Positions 41,945-51,099 of a stretch of 64,000 bases of DNA are shown here, one piece after another. The stretch is from Streptomyces chattanoogensis (GTDB lineage Bacteria > Actinomycetota > Actinomycetes > Streptomycetales > Streptomycetaceae): contig NZ_LGKG01000185.1 of the NCBI RefSeq assembly GCF_001294335.1, positions 124,001 through 188,000 on the forward strand, written 5' to 3'. The stretch's first letter is position 1. Each line of letters begins with the position of its first letter. The notes beneath the pieces are model-generated. The model was not told where the DNA came from. It did no database searches and worked only from the letters and a program-made list of their open reading frames with translations. The translations under genes were made by a program, and so were the position numbers.

Positions 41945-43573
41945 ATCAAAGCGTCCAGCAGCCCCCAGGCAGACAGCGCCCCCGCCGCGGCACCGGCGGT
42001 GGAACTCCGCGGGATCACCAAGCGGTTCCCGGGAGTCGTCGCCAACCACGACATCGACATCACCATCCGCCGCGGCACCGTGCATGCGCTGGTCGGTGAG
42101 AACGGCGCCGGCAAGTCCACGCTGATGAAGATCCTCTACGGCATGCAGAAGCCGGACGAGGGCACCATCAGCATCGACGGCGACCAGGTCAGCTTCCACA
42201 GCCCGGCCGACGCCATCGCCCGCGGCATCGGCATGGTGCACCAGCACTTCATGCTCGCCGACAACCTCACCGTCCTGGAGAACGTCGTTCTCGGCGGGGA
42301 GAAGCTGCACGGCATCAGCGGCAAGGCCCGCGCCGAGATCCTCAAGATCTCCGACCGCTACGGCCTCGGCGTCCGCCCCGACGTCCTCGTCGAGGACCTC
42401 GGCGTCGCCGACCGCCAGCGGGTGGAGATCCTCAAGGTCCTCTACCGCGGTGCCCGTACGCTCATCCTCGACGAGCCGACCGCGGTCCTGGTCCCGCAGG
42501 AGGTCGACGCGCTCTTCGACAACCTGCGCGAGCTCAAGGCCGAGGGCCTGACCGTCATCTTCATCTCCCACAAGCTGGGCGAGGTGCTCTCGGTCGCCGA
42601 CGACATCACCGTCATCCGGCGCGGCACCACCGTCGCCTCCGTCGTCCCCAGCGAGACCACGCCCAAGCAGCTCGCCGAGCTGATGGTCGGCGCCGAGCTG
42701 CCCTCGCCGGAGACCCGCGAGTCCACCGTCACGGACGTGGAGATGCTGAAGGTCGAAGGGCTGCGGCTGAGCACCGCCGACGCGGAGGGCGTGGAGCGCA
42801 CCGTCCTGGACGATGTGTCGCTGACCATCCACAAGGGCGAGGTCCTGGGCATCGCGGGTGTGGAGGGCAACGGCCAGGCCGAACTGGTCGAGGCCATCAT
42901 GGGCATGCACGACCCCGACGCCGGCACCATCAGCCTGGACGGCATCGACATCAGCCATCTGCCCACCCGCACCCGGCGCGAGGACGGCATCGGCTACATC
43001 CCCGAGGACCGCCACCGGCACGGCCTGCTGCTGGAGGCCCCCCTGTGGGAGAACCGCATCCTGGGCCATGTCACCGAGAAGCCCAACGCCAAGGGCCGGC
43101 TGCTGGACCTGAAGGCCGCCCGTGCCGACACCGAGCGGATCGTCCGCGAGTACGACGTCCGCACCCCCGGCATCGAGGTCACCGCGGCCTCGCTCTCCGG
43201 CGGCAACCAGCAGAAGCTGATCGTCGGCCGTGAGATGAGCCATCACCCCAAGCTGCTGATCGCCGCGCACCCCACCCGGGGCGTGGACGTCGGCGCCCAG
43301 GCCCAGATCTGGGACCAGATCCGCGAGGCGCGCCGCGAAGGCCTGGCCGTCCTGCTGATCTCCGCCGACCTGGACGAGCTCATCGGGCTGTCCGACAACC
43401 TGCGGGTCATGTACCGCGGCCGCCTGGTCGCGGACGCGGACCCCGCCACCATCACCCCGGAGGAGCTGGGCTCGGCCATGACCGGCGCCGCCAGCGGCCA
43501 TCTCGTCCATTCCGACGGCGACACCGCCGCGGAGCGGGAGCCGCGCTCGTCCCAGGAGGGAGAGTCCGAGTGA
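41945..43573 (+). CDS. Nucleoside ABC transporter, duplicated ATP-binding subunit
   Basis: The product has two ABC domains. The first has GENGAGKST (Walker A), QRVEILKVLYRGARTLILDE with PTAV. The second has a degenerate Walker A (GVEGNGQAE) and SLSGGNQQKLIVGREM. This doubled form powers BMP-type nucleoside importers. The good ribosome site AAGGAG at 41931-41936 lies eight bases before an ATC at 41945, and the codons from there read IKASSSPQADSAP in frame. The first standard start is GTG 41999, with no ribosome site. The true start is therefore unclear: 542 or 524 aa. Its stop overlaps the next GTG. Confidence 0.9.
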   Translation: MKASSSPQADSAPAAAPAVELRGITKRFPGVVANHDIDITIRRGTVHALVGENGAGKSTLMKILYGMQKPDEGTISIDGDQVSFHSPADAIARGIGMVHQHFMLADNLTVLENVVLGGEKLHGISGKARAEILKISDRYGLGVRPDVLVEDLGVADRQRVEILKVLYRGARTLILDEPTAVLVPQEVDALFDNLRELKAEGLTVIFISHKLGEVLSVADDITVIRRGTTVASVVPSETTPKQLAELMVGAELPSPETRESTVTDVEMLKVEGLRLSTADAEGVERTVLDDVSLTIHKGEVLGIAGVEGNGQAELVEAIMGMHDPDAGTISLDGIDISHLPTRTRREDGIGYIPEDRHRHGLLLEAPLWENRILGHVTEKPNAKGRLLDLKAARADTERIVREYDVRTPGIEVTAASLSGGNQQKLIVGREMSHHPKLLIAAHPTRGVDVGAQAQIWDQIREARREGLAVLLISADLDELIGLSDNLRVMYRGRLVADADPATITPEELGSAMTGAASGHLVHSDGDTAAEREPRSSQEGESE

Positions 43574-44676
43574 AGAAGCTCGACAAGAACAAGCTGATCC
43601 TGGGCATCGCCGCGCCCGTCCTGGCGATCGTCGCGGCGCTGGCCATCACCTCGGTGATCATCCTGGCCACCGGCAAGGACCCGGTCCACGCCTACCTGGT
43701 GATGGCCGACTTCGGTTCCAAGAGCGACAGCCAGGTCTGGATCATCAACAAGGCGGTCCCGTACTACCTGTCCGCGCTGGCCGTCGCCATCGGCTTCCGG
43801 ATGAACCTCTTCAACATCGGGGTCGACGGCCAGTACCGCATCGCGGCGTTCTTCGCCGCGGTGGTCGGCGGTGCGCTGACCCTCCCCGGCTTCCTGCAGA
43901 TCCCGCTGATCATCATCGTCGCGATGCTGGTCGGCTCGGTCTGGGCGGGCATCGCGGGCCTGCTGAAGACCACCCGCGGCGTCAGCGAGGTGATCACCAC
44001 GATCATGCTGAACGCCATCGCGGCCGCGGTCATCGGCTACTTCCTCCAGGACGGCCGGCTCGCGGTCAAGGACGGCAACCTCTTCCACACGCCGAACCTC
44101 CCGGCCTCCAGCCACTTCTTCACCATCCCGACCCAGCCCGCTCCCCTCGACGGCTTCCTCGTCATCGCGGTCGTCGTCGGCTTCGTGTACTGGTTCATGC
44201 TCAACCGCACCCGCTTCGGCTTCGACCTGCGCACGGTCGGCCAGTCCGAGTCCGCGGCCGAGGCGGGCGGCGTCAACGTCAAGCGCATGATCGTCACCTC
44301 CATGCTGCTGTCCGGCGCCGCGGCCGGCCTGATCGGCATGCCGACGCTGCTCGGCGTCTCGTACAACTACGGCACCGACTTCCCCATCGGCATCGGCTTC
44401 ACCGGCATCGCCATCGCGCTGCTGGGCCGTAACCACCCGGTCGGGATGGCCGCCGGCGCGCTGCTGTGGGGCTTCCTCGAGCGCACCGGCACCCAGCTCG
44501 AATTCGAGGACTACGAGCAGGAGATCGTCGGCGTGATGCAGGGCGTCATCGTGCTGTGCGTCGTCATCGCCTACGAACTCGTGCGCCGCTACGGCCTCAG
44601 ACTCCAGCAGCGGCAGGTCGGCGAGCAGCTCGCCGCCCAGGCCCGTAAGACCGAGAAGGCGGAGGTGTCCTCGTGA
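43570..44676 (+). CDS. Nucleoside ABC transporter permease 1
   Basis: The 368-aa product has about nine membrane helices; ALAVAIGFRMNLFNIGVDGQ and KTTRGVSEVITTIMLNAIAA match the BPD_transp_2 family of nucleoside and sugar permeases. It begins with GTG overlapping the ATPase stop, and ends overlapping the second permease start, so translation of the set is coupled. The C-terminal tail is charged and cytosolic. Confidence 0.93.
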   Translation: MKKLDKNKLILGIAAPVLAIVAALAITSVIILATGKDPVHAYLVMADFGSKSDSQVWIINKAVPYYLSALAVAIGFRMNLFNIGVDGQYRIAAFFAAVVGGALTLPGFLQIPLIIIVAMLVGSVWAGIAGLLKTTRGVSEVITTIMLNAIAAAVIGYFLQDGRLAVKDGNLFHTPNLPASSHFFTIPTQPAPLDGFLVIAVVVGFVYWFMLNRTRFGFDLRTVGQSESAAEAGGVNVKRMIVTSMLLSGAAAGLIGMPTLLGVSYNYGTDFPIGIGFTGIAIALLGRNHPVGMAAGALLWGFLERTGTQLEFEDYEQEIVGVMQGVIVLCVVIAYELVRRYGLRLQQRQVGEQLAAQARKTEKAEVSS

Positions 44677-45962
44677 GCACGAACCTCACGGCTCCGGTCG
44701 ACCAGAGCCCCCATCATCACAAGCCCAAGATCCCCCGGGCCAGGCTCAGCTACCCCAAGGTCCTGCTGATCATTTCGGGCAGCCTGATCCTGCTGTCCCT
44801 GCTGCGTGTCGTCACCGGCGCCACCAACCTGACCGGATCCGGCCAGTACACCGCCGCGCTCAATGCCGCGGTGCCGATCGGCCTGGCCGGCCTGGGCGGT
44901 CTGTGGGCCGAGCGCTCCGGCGTCATCAACATCGGCCTCGAAGGCATGATGATGCTCGGCGCGTTCTCCGCGGGCGCGGTCGGCTGGCAGCACGGCCCCT
45001 GGGCCGCGGCGGCGGCCGGCATCGTCGGCGGTGCGCTCGGCGGACTGCTGCACGCGCTCGCCACCGTCACCTTCGGCGTCGACCACATCATCTCCGGTGT
45101 CGCCATCAACATCATGGCGCTCGGGCTGACCCAGTTCCTCGCCAAACTGTGGTTCGGCGCGGACGGCAGTGCGGCCGCGGCCGCCGGCGGCAACGACAAG
45201 CAGTCGCCGCCGATGCCCGACATGCCGACGTTCACCGTCCCCGGCCTGTCCGACTGGCTCTACTCCATCGAGCAGCACCACTGGTTCCTGGTCTCCGACG
45301 TGGCCGGCATCGCCGGCTCCCTGGTCACCAACGTCTCCTGGCTGACCGTGGTGACCGCCGTCGTCTTCGTGCTCACCTTCTTCGTCCTGTGGCGCTCCGC
45401 CTTCGGCCTGCGGCTGCGCTCCTGCGGCGAGGGCCCGATCGCGGCCGAGTCGCTGGGCGTCAACGTCTACCGCTACAAGTACGCCGCGGTGGTCGTCTCC
45501 GGCGCGCTGGCCGGCCTCGGCGGCGCGTTCCTGGCGATCTACGTCCACATCTACCAGGACGGCCAGACCGGCGGCCGCGGCTACATCGGCCTCGCCACCA
45601 TGATCTTCGGCAACTGGCGGCCGGGCGGCGTCGCCATGGGCGCCGGCCTGTTCGGCTTCATGGACGCGCTCCAGCTGCGCGGCGGCGGGCCCACCGTCCA
45701 CGCGCTGCTGCTCCTGCTCGCCGTGCTGCTGGTCGGCCTGGCGCTGTGGAAGTTCCGCGGCGGGCGGCGCACCCAGGCAGTGATCAGCCTGGTCGCCGCC
45801 GCGCTGCTCGCCCTCTGGTACGCGACCACCGACACGGTGCCGCTGGAGATCGTCGGCGTCGCCCCGTACATCGCCACGCTGCTCGTCCTCTCGCTGGCCG
45901 CGCAGCGACTGCGGCCGCCGAAGGCGATCGGCAAGATCTACCGGAGAGGCCAAGGCAAGTGA
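44673..45962 (+). CDS. Nucleoside ABC transporter permease 2
   Basis: The 429-aa product is the partner of the preceding permease. LNAAVPIGLAGLGGLWAERS, GVINIGLEGMMMLGAFSAGA and HIISGVAINIMALGLTQFLA are BPD_transp_2 motifs. It has an N-terminal cytosolic extension of about 25 residues and two extra helices at the C-terminus. GTG 44673 overlaps the previous stop and its own stop overlaps the cytidine deaminase start. Confidence 0.93.
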   Translation: MSTNLTAPVDQSPHHHKPKIPRARLSYPKVLLIISGSLILLSLLRVVTGATNLTGSGQYTAALNAAVPIGLAGLGGLWAERSGVINIGLEGMMMLGAFSAGAVGWQHGPWAAAAAGIVGGALGGLLHALATVTFGVDHIISGVAINIMALGLTQFLAKLWFGADGSAAAAAGGNDKQSPPMPDMPTFTVPGLSDWLYSIEQHHWFLVSDVAGIAGSLVTNVSWLTVVTAVVFVLTFFVLWRSAFGLRLRSCGEGPIAAESLGVNVYRYKYAAVVVSGALAGLGGAFLAIYVHIYQDGQTGGRGYIGLATMIFGNWRPGGVAMGAGLFGFMDALQLRGGGPTVHALLLLLAVLLVGLALWKFRGGRRTQAVISLVAAALLALWYATTDTVPLEIVGVAPYIATLLVLSLAAQRLRPPKAIGKIYRRGQGK

Positions 45963-46354
45963 GTACTGCTCCCGACTGGGAGTCACTGCGGACGCAGGCC
46001 CGGGACGCGATGTCCCGGGCCTACGCCCCGTACTCCGGCTATCCCGTGGGCGCCGCCGCCCTGGTGGACGACGGCCGTACGGTCACCGGCTGCAATGTCG
46101 AGAACGCCTCGTACGGCCTCGCCCTGTGCGCCGAATGCGGCCTGGTGTCGGCCCTGTTCGCCGGGGGCGGCGGCCGGCTGACCGCCTTCACCTGCGTCGA
46201 CGGCGCAGGCGAACTCCTCGTCCCGTGCGGCCGCTGCCGCCAGCTCCTGTACGAGCACGGGGGACCGGACCTCCTGGTCGACACGGCCGCCGGAATCCGG
46301 CCGCTGTCGGACCTCCTTCCGGACGCGTTCGGGCCGGGCCACCTCACGAAGTGA
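45959..46354 (+). CDS. cdd: Cytidine deaminase
   Basis: From GTG 45959 the 131-aa product has YPVGAAALVDDGRTVTGCNV then ENASYGLALCAE, the zinc and catalytic Glu site, and LLVPCGRCRQLLYEHGGPDL, which gives the other two Cys ligands. It is the short homotetrameric class. It converts cytidine and deoxycytidine to the uridine forms, feeding thymidine/uridine phosphorolysis. It is co-translated with the transporter. Confidence 0.93.
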   Translation: MSTAPDWESLRTQARDAMSRAYAPYSGYPVGAAALVDDGRTVTGCNVENASYGLALCAECGLVSALFAGGGGRLTAFTCVDGAGELLVPCGRCRQLLYEHGGPDLLVDTAAGIRPLSDLLPDAFGPGHLTK

Positions 46355-46371
46355 AGACCGCTGGCCGCCTC

Positions 46372-46393
46372 CCGTTCTATGCGTGTAGAACGG
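46372..46393 (+). promoter_or_regulatory. Nucleoside-locus operator, thymidine phosphorylase gene
   Basis: CTATGCGTGTAG at 46377-46388 matches the shared operator at 10 of 12 positions. It is set in a longer palindrome with arms CCGTTCTA (46372-46379) and TAGAACGG (46386-46393). TAGAAC at 46386 sits where the -10 lies in the other copies. A hairpin role cannot be excluded. Confidence 0.6.
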
Positions 46394-46473
46394 GGGGCGG
46401 CCAGGAAGGCGCCTCGCCCGACCGGCCTTGTGTCCTCCCGGCCTTCGCAGCCGACGTTGGAAAGGAAGCCCCC

Positions 46474-47760
46474 ATGGGATCCATGGACGCCATCTCCGTC
46501 ATCCGCACCAAGCGCGACCGCGGCGAGCTGACCCCCGATCAGATCGACTGGGTCATCGACGCCTACACCCGCGGCGAGGTCGCCCACGAACAGATGTCGT
46601 CCCTGGCCATGGCCATCTTCCTCAACGGCATGACCCGCACGGAGATCGCCCGCTGGACCGCCGCCATGATCGCCTCCGGTGACCGCATGGACTTCTCCGC
46701 CCTGCCCCGCCCCACCGCCGACAAGCACTCCACCGGCGGCGTCGGCGACAAGATCACCCTCCCCCTCGCCCCCCTGGTCGCCGCCTGCGGCGCGGCCGTC
46801 CCCCAGCTCTCCGGCCGCGGCCTCGGCCACACCGGCGGCACCCTCGACAAGCTCGAAGCCATCCCCGGCTGGCGCGCCCACCTCTCCAACGCCGAGATGC
46901 TGGACGTCCTGCGCGATGCCGGCTCGGTCATCTGCGCCGCCGGCGACGGCCTCGCCCCCGCCGACAAGAAGCTCTACGCCCTGCGTGACGTCACCGGCAC
47001 CGTCGAGTCCATCCCCCTCATCGCCTCCTCCATCATGTCCAAGAAGATCGCCGAGGGCACCGGCTCCCTCGTCCTGGACGTGAAGGTGGGCTCCGGCGCC
47101 TTCATGAAGCACCTCGACGACGCCCGCGAACTGGCCTCCACCATGGTCGGACTGGGCACCGACCACGGCGTACGGACGGTCGCGCTGCTCACCGACATGT
47201 CCACGCCCCTCGGCCGGACGGCCGGCAACGCCCTCGAAGTCCGCGAATCCGTCGAGGTCCTGGCCGGCGGCGGCCCCGCCGACGTGGTCGAACTGACCCT
47301 GGCCCTGGCCCGCGAAATGCTCGACGCGGCCGGCCTGCCGGACGCCGACCCTGCCAAGGCCCTGGCCGACGGCTCCGCCATGGACCACTGGCGCCGCATG
47401 ATCACCGCCCAGGGCGGCGACCCCGACGCGCCCCTCCCGCAGGCCCGCGAGACCCACATCCTCCCCGCCCCCTCCTCCGGCGTCCTCACCACCCTCGACG
47501 CCTACGCCGTCGGCCTCGCCGCCTGGCGCCTCGGCGCCGGCCGCGCCCGCAAGGAGGACCCGGTCCAGGCGGGCGCGGGCGTAGAAATGCACGCCAAGCC
47601 GGGCGACACGGTCGTCGCGGGCCAGCCCCTCCTGACCCTCCACACGGACACCCCGGAGAAGCTCCCGTACGCGCTGGAGGCGCTGGACGGCGGAGTGGTG
47701 GTCGGGGCGGCGGAGGCGGGATTCCACGCCTCGCCGGTGGTGTTGGAGCGGATCGGCTGA
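46474..47760 (+). CDS. deoA: Thymidine phosphorylase
   Basis: The 428-aa product has MDAISVIRTKRDRGELTPDQ, DKHSTGGVGDKITLPLAPLV, the family signature SGRGLGHTGGTLDKLEAIPG, and a C-terminal domain with VQAGAGVEMHAKPGDTVVAG. It splits thymidine or deoxyuridine into base and deoxyribose-1-phosphate. ATG 46474 has AAAGGAAG upstream; ATG 46483 is an alternative. It follows cdd by 119 nt with its own operator. Confidence 0.95.
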   Translation: MGSMDAISVIRTKRDRGELTPDQIDWVIDAYTRGEVAHEQMSSLAMAIFLNGMTRTEIARWTAAMIASGDRMDFSALPRPTADKHSTGGVGDKITLPLAPLVAACGAAVPQLSGRGLGHTGGTLDKLEAIPGWRAHLSNAEMLDVLRDAGSVICAAGDGLAPADKKLYALRDVTGTVESIPLIASSIMSKKIAEGTGSLVLDVKVGSGAFMKHLDDARELASTMVGLGTDHGVRTVALLTDMSTPLGRTAGNALEVRESVEVLAGGGPADVVELTLALAREMLDAAGLPDADPAKALADGSAMDHWRRMITAQGGDPDAPLPQARETHILPAPSSGVLTTLDAYAVGLAAWRLGAGRARKEDPVQAGAGVEMHAKPGDTVVAGQPLLTLHTDTPEKLPYALEALDGGVVVGAAEAGFHASPVVLERIG

Positions 47761-47849
47761 CCGGTCCGCTGCGCTTTGCTGGTTTCTCCCCACGTTGTCG
47801 GCTTTCCCGCCGTAGGGGTTGTTCGCCGTTGCGCCTGCGGCGGGCTGGT

Positions 47850-47865
47850 TGCCGCTGCGCGGGGC
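47850..47865 (+). repeat. Second copy of the short intergenic repeat word
   Basis: TGCCGCTGCGCGGGGC is the same as at 28152-28167. Here it is part of a longer G/C and TTG-rich stretch (47765-47890) at the truncated 3' end of the MFS gene. Confidence 0.45.
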
Positions 47866-47886
47866 TGTTCGGCAGCGGCACCGGGC

Positions 47887-49074
47887 TTACACGGCTCCGC
47901 CGCTACAGCCCGGCACCTCCCCGACGTAGTACGCGCACTGGTACAGGGCCGACGCCTGGGCGCGGGCCGTCTTGGCGGTGCGGCTGACCGCCGAGGAGGC
48001 GACCGCGTGGCCCGCGAAGAAGCCCGCGGTGATCAGGACCAGGCCCGTCAGGACCGCGGCCACCGAGTCGGTGAGCGAGAGCAGCAGACCGGTGGAGGTC
48101 GCGCCGACGGCCAGGTAGAGGGCGCCGCGGCGGCCCAGGCGGGCGACCAGCTGGCCGGCCGCGGCCGAGGAGACCGTACCGACCAGGTAGACGATGAAGA
48201 TCGAACCGACGATGCCCTGCGGGAGGTTGAACGGCTCGGAGGTCAGGCGGTAGCCGATTACGGTGTAGACCGCGCCGAAGACCGTCATGAACAGCCCGCC
48301 GATGGCGTACAGGCGGCGCAGCAGCGGGTCGGCCAGGTGGCCGGCCAGGGTGCGGCCCAGAGCCCGCGGGCCGACCGAACGCGGCGCGAAATGCCGGGCC
48401 TTGGGCACCAGCAGCCGGAAGGCCACCGCGCACACCACGGCCATCACACCCACCGCGCCGAGCCCGGCCCGCCAGCCCCAGGCCTGGGCGACCCAGCCGG
48501 TCACGATCCGGCCGGACATCCCGCCGATGCTGTTGCCCGCCACGAACAGGCCGATGGCCGCCACGAGCGCCTTGGCCCGTACCTCTTCCGCCAGGAACGC
48601 CATCGCCGACGCGGGCAGACCCGCCAGCGCCACACCCTGGACGGCGCGCAGCGCGATCAGTACGCCGAGGGACGGCGCGAACGGGACCAGCATCGCGATC
48701 AGGGTCGCGACGGAGAGCGAGACGGTCATCAGGGCGCGGCGGCCGAAGCGCTCGGAGACGGCGCTGAGCGGGATCACCCCGAGCGCCAGCCCGAAGGTGG
48801 CCGCCGACACGGTCCAACTCGCCTGGTCCGGCGAGACATTGAGGTCGGCGGAGATCGCGGGCAGCAGCGCCTGCGTGGAGTACAGGAGCGCGAAGGTGGC
48901 GACTCCGGCGGCGAAGAGGGCGAAGCTCATCCGGCGGTAGCCGGGGCCGCCCGGGTGCAGCTTGCCGGACTCGGGGTCGACGGCAGCGGCGGCACGGGAA
49001 GAAGTGTCGGTGGACGACTGGGGAGAGGCGGCCGCACGGATGGTGACGGACGCCCCGGTATCAGCGGGAGGCAT
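47887..49074 (-). CDS. MFS transporter, C-terminally truncated
   Basis: The 395-aa product has an N-terminal cytosolic stretch of about 45 residues and then MFS helices. SERFGRRALMTVSLSVATLI is the loop 2-3 motif and GLFVAGNSIGGMSGRIVTGW resembles YnfM-like sugar efflux/drug transporters. The normal helix 11 text appears (ASALYQCAYYVG), but the chain then ends EVPGCSGGAV and stops, so helix 12 is missing. The frame runs into an intergenic repeat. It is divergent from a LysR gene, which is the usual arrangement for a regulated exporter. Confidence 0.78.
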   Translation of the reverse strand: MPPADTGASVTIRAAASPQSSTDTSSRAAAAVDPESGKLHPGGPGYRRMSFALFAAGVATFALLYSTQALLPAISADLNVSPDQASWTVSAATFGLALGVIPLSAVSERFGRRALMTVSLSVATLIAMLVPFAPSLGVLIALRAVQGVALAGLPASAMAFLAEEVRAKALVAAIGLFVAGNSIGGMSGRIVTGWVAQAWGWRAGLGAVGVMAVVCAVAFRLLVPKARHFAPRSVGPRALGRTLAGHLADPLLRRLYAIGGLFMTVFGAVYTVIGYRLTSEPFNLPQGIVGSIFIVYLVGTVSSAAAGQLVARLGRRGALYLAVGATSTGLLLSLTDSVAAVLTGLVLITAGFFAGHAVASSAVSRTAKTARAQASALYQCAYYVGEVPGCSGGAV

Positions 49075-49100
49075 GCTTCGAAGGTAGGGCGACGCGCCTC

Positions 49101-49115
49101 ATGCGTCCAATGCAT
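49101..49115. promoter_or_regulatory. Candidate LysR-type operator
   Basis: ATGC-GTCCAAT-GCAT is an interrupted palindrome with the T-N11-A form typical of LysR-type regulators. It lies between the divergent MFS and LysR genes. Confidence 0.6.
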
Positions 49116-49193
49116 GGAAACGACATAATCGATTCCGTGTCGCATGATCGCAGCTCACGAATCCCTCTGTCGCAACCTCGCAACAGAAAAGAC

Positions 49194-50132
49194 ATGACGG
49201 AAGTGGTGGACGCCACTGATCTTGGAGCAAATTCCTGGGCTTGGGCGCTCGCGCCGCGCCTCGCGCAGTTCACCGCGGTGGCCCGGCACGAGCATGTCAC
49301 CCGCGCGGCCCAGGAGCTGGGCATGCCCCAGCCGACCCTCAGCCGCGCCATCGTCCGGCTGGAGGAGGACCTCGGCGTCGCCCTCTTCGCCCGGCACGGC
49401 CGCACCCTCTCGCTCACCCCGGCCGGACGTGCCTTTCTCGCCTCCGCCGAACGGATGCTGACGGACCTCGACCGCGCGACCGAGACCGTACGCGCCGACG
49501 CCGACCCGGCCGCCGGCAAGGTCGCCTTCGGCTTTCTGCACACCCTCGGCTCCGAGACGGTCCCCGGCCTGATCCGCACCTTCCGCGCCGACCATCCGCG
49601 GGTCCGCTTCCAGCTCGTACAGAACTACGGCGAGGCGATGATCGAACGCCTGCGGGCCGGCGATCTGGACCTCTGTCTGACCTCCCCCGTGCCGGACTAC
49701 CCGGATCTGGTCGCCCGCCGCCTCGACGAGCAGAAGCTGCGGCTCGTCGTCCCGGACGACCATCCGCTGGCGCGCCGCAAGCGGATCCGGCTGGCGGAGG
49801 CGGCCGGCGAACTGTTCGTCACCCTCGAGCCGGGCTACGGGCTGCGCCGGATCACCGACGCGCTGTGTGCCGAGGCCGGATTCGCCCCGCGGGTCGCCTT
49901 CGAGGGGGAGGAGGCGGAGACGCTGCGCGGCCTGGTGGCGGCCGGGCTGGGGGTGGCACTGCTGCCGCCGCCCGCGGTGCCGCGCCCCGGCGTCGCCGAG
50001 CTGACGGTGACCGCACCCCGGGCGGTCCGGGAGATCGGCGTGGCCTGGCTGGACGGGCACCCGGACACGCCGCCGGTGGCCGCGTTCAAGAAGTTTCTGC
50101 TGAGTCGGAGGGGGGTGTTGCTGCCTCGATGA
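49194..50132 (+). CDS. LysR family regulator
   Basis: From ATG 49194 the 312-aa product has the LysR helix-turn-helix (QFTAVARHEHVTRAAQELGM then PQPTLSRAIVRLEEDLGVAL), then a substrate-binding domain starting AGKVAFGFLHTLGSETVPGL. The frame is open to 49101. It probably controls the divergent MFS gene in response to its substrate. C-terminal ends are typical of the family. Confidence 0.88.
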   Translation: MTEVVDATDLGANSWAWALAPRLAQFTAVARHEHVTRAAQELGMPQPTLSRAIVRLEEDLGVALFARHGRTLSLTPAGRAFLASAERMLTDLDRATETVRADADPAAGKVAFGFLHTLGSETVPGLIRTFRADHPRVRFQLVQNYGEAMIERLRAGDLDLCLTSPVPDYPDLVARRLDEQKLRLVVPDDHPLARRKRIRLAEAAGELFVTLEPGYGLRRITDALCAEAGFAPRVAFEGEEAETLRGLVAAGLGVALLPPPAVPRPGVAELTVTAPRAVREIGVAWLDGHPDTPPVAAFKKFLLSRRGVLLPR

Positions 50133-50169
50133 CGCGTGGGAATACCGCCCTGCGCCCGCCCGTTCCGGA

Positions 50170-50234
50170 CTCGCAGGGGGCTCGTGCATCCCCCAGGGGA
50201 TCCGTTCGGCCAACCCCTCAGGGTCGGTGAGCGA
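50170..50234 (-). repeat. Structured ~65-nt repeat, copy A
   Basis: Read on the minus strand, this segment begins GACCCTGAGGGGTTGGCCGA and contains GGATCCCCTGGGGGATGC and AGCCCCCTGCG. It aligns without gaps to copy B at 53814-53878 with about 50 of 65 positions the same; both carry small palindromes. It lies downstream of a hydrolase gene on its own strand. Confidence 0.7.
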
Positions 50235-50256
50235 CACGGCCTCGCCCCGCCGCAGT

Positions 50257-51024
50257 TCAATGCCGCAACGACACCCCGAACCCCGACGCCAGCGGCATCC
50301 GCAGCCCCAGTGGCGGGGGCGCCGCCAGGGCGTCCTTCACCGGGCGGGCGAAGTCACGGGTGAAGAGGGAGCCGAGCAGGAAGTCGGTGGCGAGGGCGAA
50401 GACTTCGGCGCGGTGCTGGTGGAGGGAGTGGCCGTCCGAGTGGACCTCGAAGCGGCAGATGTCGCGGTTGACCTTCTTGGCGCGCTCGGCGTAGCGGTAG
50501 GAGAGATCGGGGTCGGTGCGTTCGTCGTTGGTGCCGTGGACGAGCAGGACCTGACGGCCGATGAGCTGTTTCACCGGATCGGGGGCGGCGGCATGCGGGG
50601 CGGGGTCGGGGAACCAGGGGGCGATGGCGAGGACGGAGTGGACGGCCGGGTGCCCGGCGGCGTGCAGGGCGGCGCGGGCGCCCATGCCCGTACCGACCAG
50701 GCAGACCGGCACATCGCCGTAGCGGCGGACGATCTCGTCCAGGGCCCAGGCGGCGTCCCGTGCGGGATGGGCGGCGGAGCCGTTCCAGCCGCGGCAGCGG
50801 TAGCGCAGGACATGGGCGGTCAGGCCTTCGGGGCGGCCCGCCTTCGCCAGCCGGACCGCGAGCGGCCGCACCGCCAGGGCCGAGATCGGCGAGGGACGGC
50901 CCACCCCGGTCGGGCCGCCTGCGGGCAGTAACAGGGCGACCCCGTTCACGGTCCGGTCCGCCCTGGCCGTTCCGCGCGGTTTCCCCAGCCGGGCCTCGCG
51001 CACCGGCAGCGCTTGCTGAGCCAT
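50257..51024 (-). CDS. Alpha/beta hydrolase
   Basis: From ATG 51024 the 255-aa product has VNGVALLLPAGGPTGVGRPS, the nucleophile-like region VCLVGTGMGARAALHAAGHP, and VLLVHGTNDERTDPDLSYRY with HSDGHSLHQH for acid and His. The elbow is GTGMGA rather than GxSxG: the nucleophile Ser position holds Gly or Thr, so normal serine hydrolase activity is questionable. It is cytosolic. It is divergent from adenosine deaminase. Confidence 0.72.
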   Translation of the reverse strand: MAQQALPVREARLGKPRGTARADRTVNGVALLLPAGGPTGVGRPSPISALAVRPLAVRLAKAGRPEGLTAHVLRYRCRGWNGSAAHPARDAAWALDEIVRRYGDVPVCLVGTGMGARAALHAAGHPAVHSVLAIAPWFPDPAPHAAAPDPVKQLIGRQVLLVHGTNDERTDPDLSYRYAERAKKVNRDICRFEVHSDGHSLHQHRAEVFALATDFLLGSLFTRDFARPVKDALAAPPPLGLRMPLASGFGVSLRH

Positions 51025-51099
51025 GACGAGAACGATGACAGAAGGTGGGGCGGCGGCCACCCTGCGGACGGGTCACTGTTACGTATCGTTCGGTGAGAT

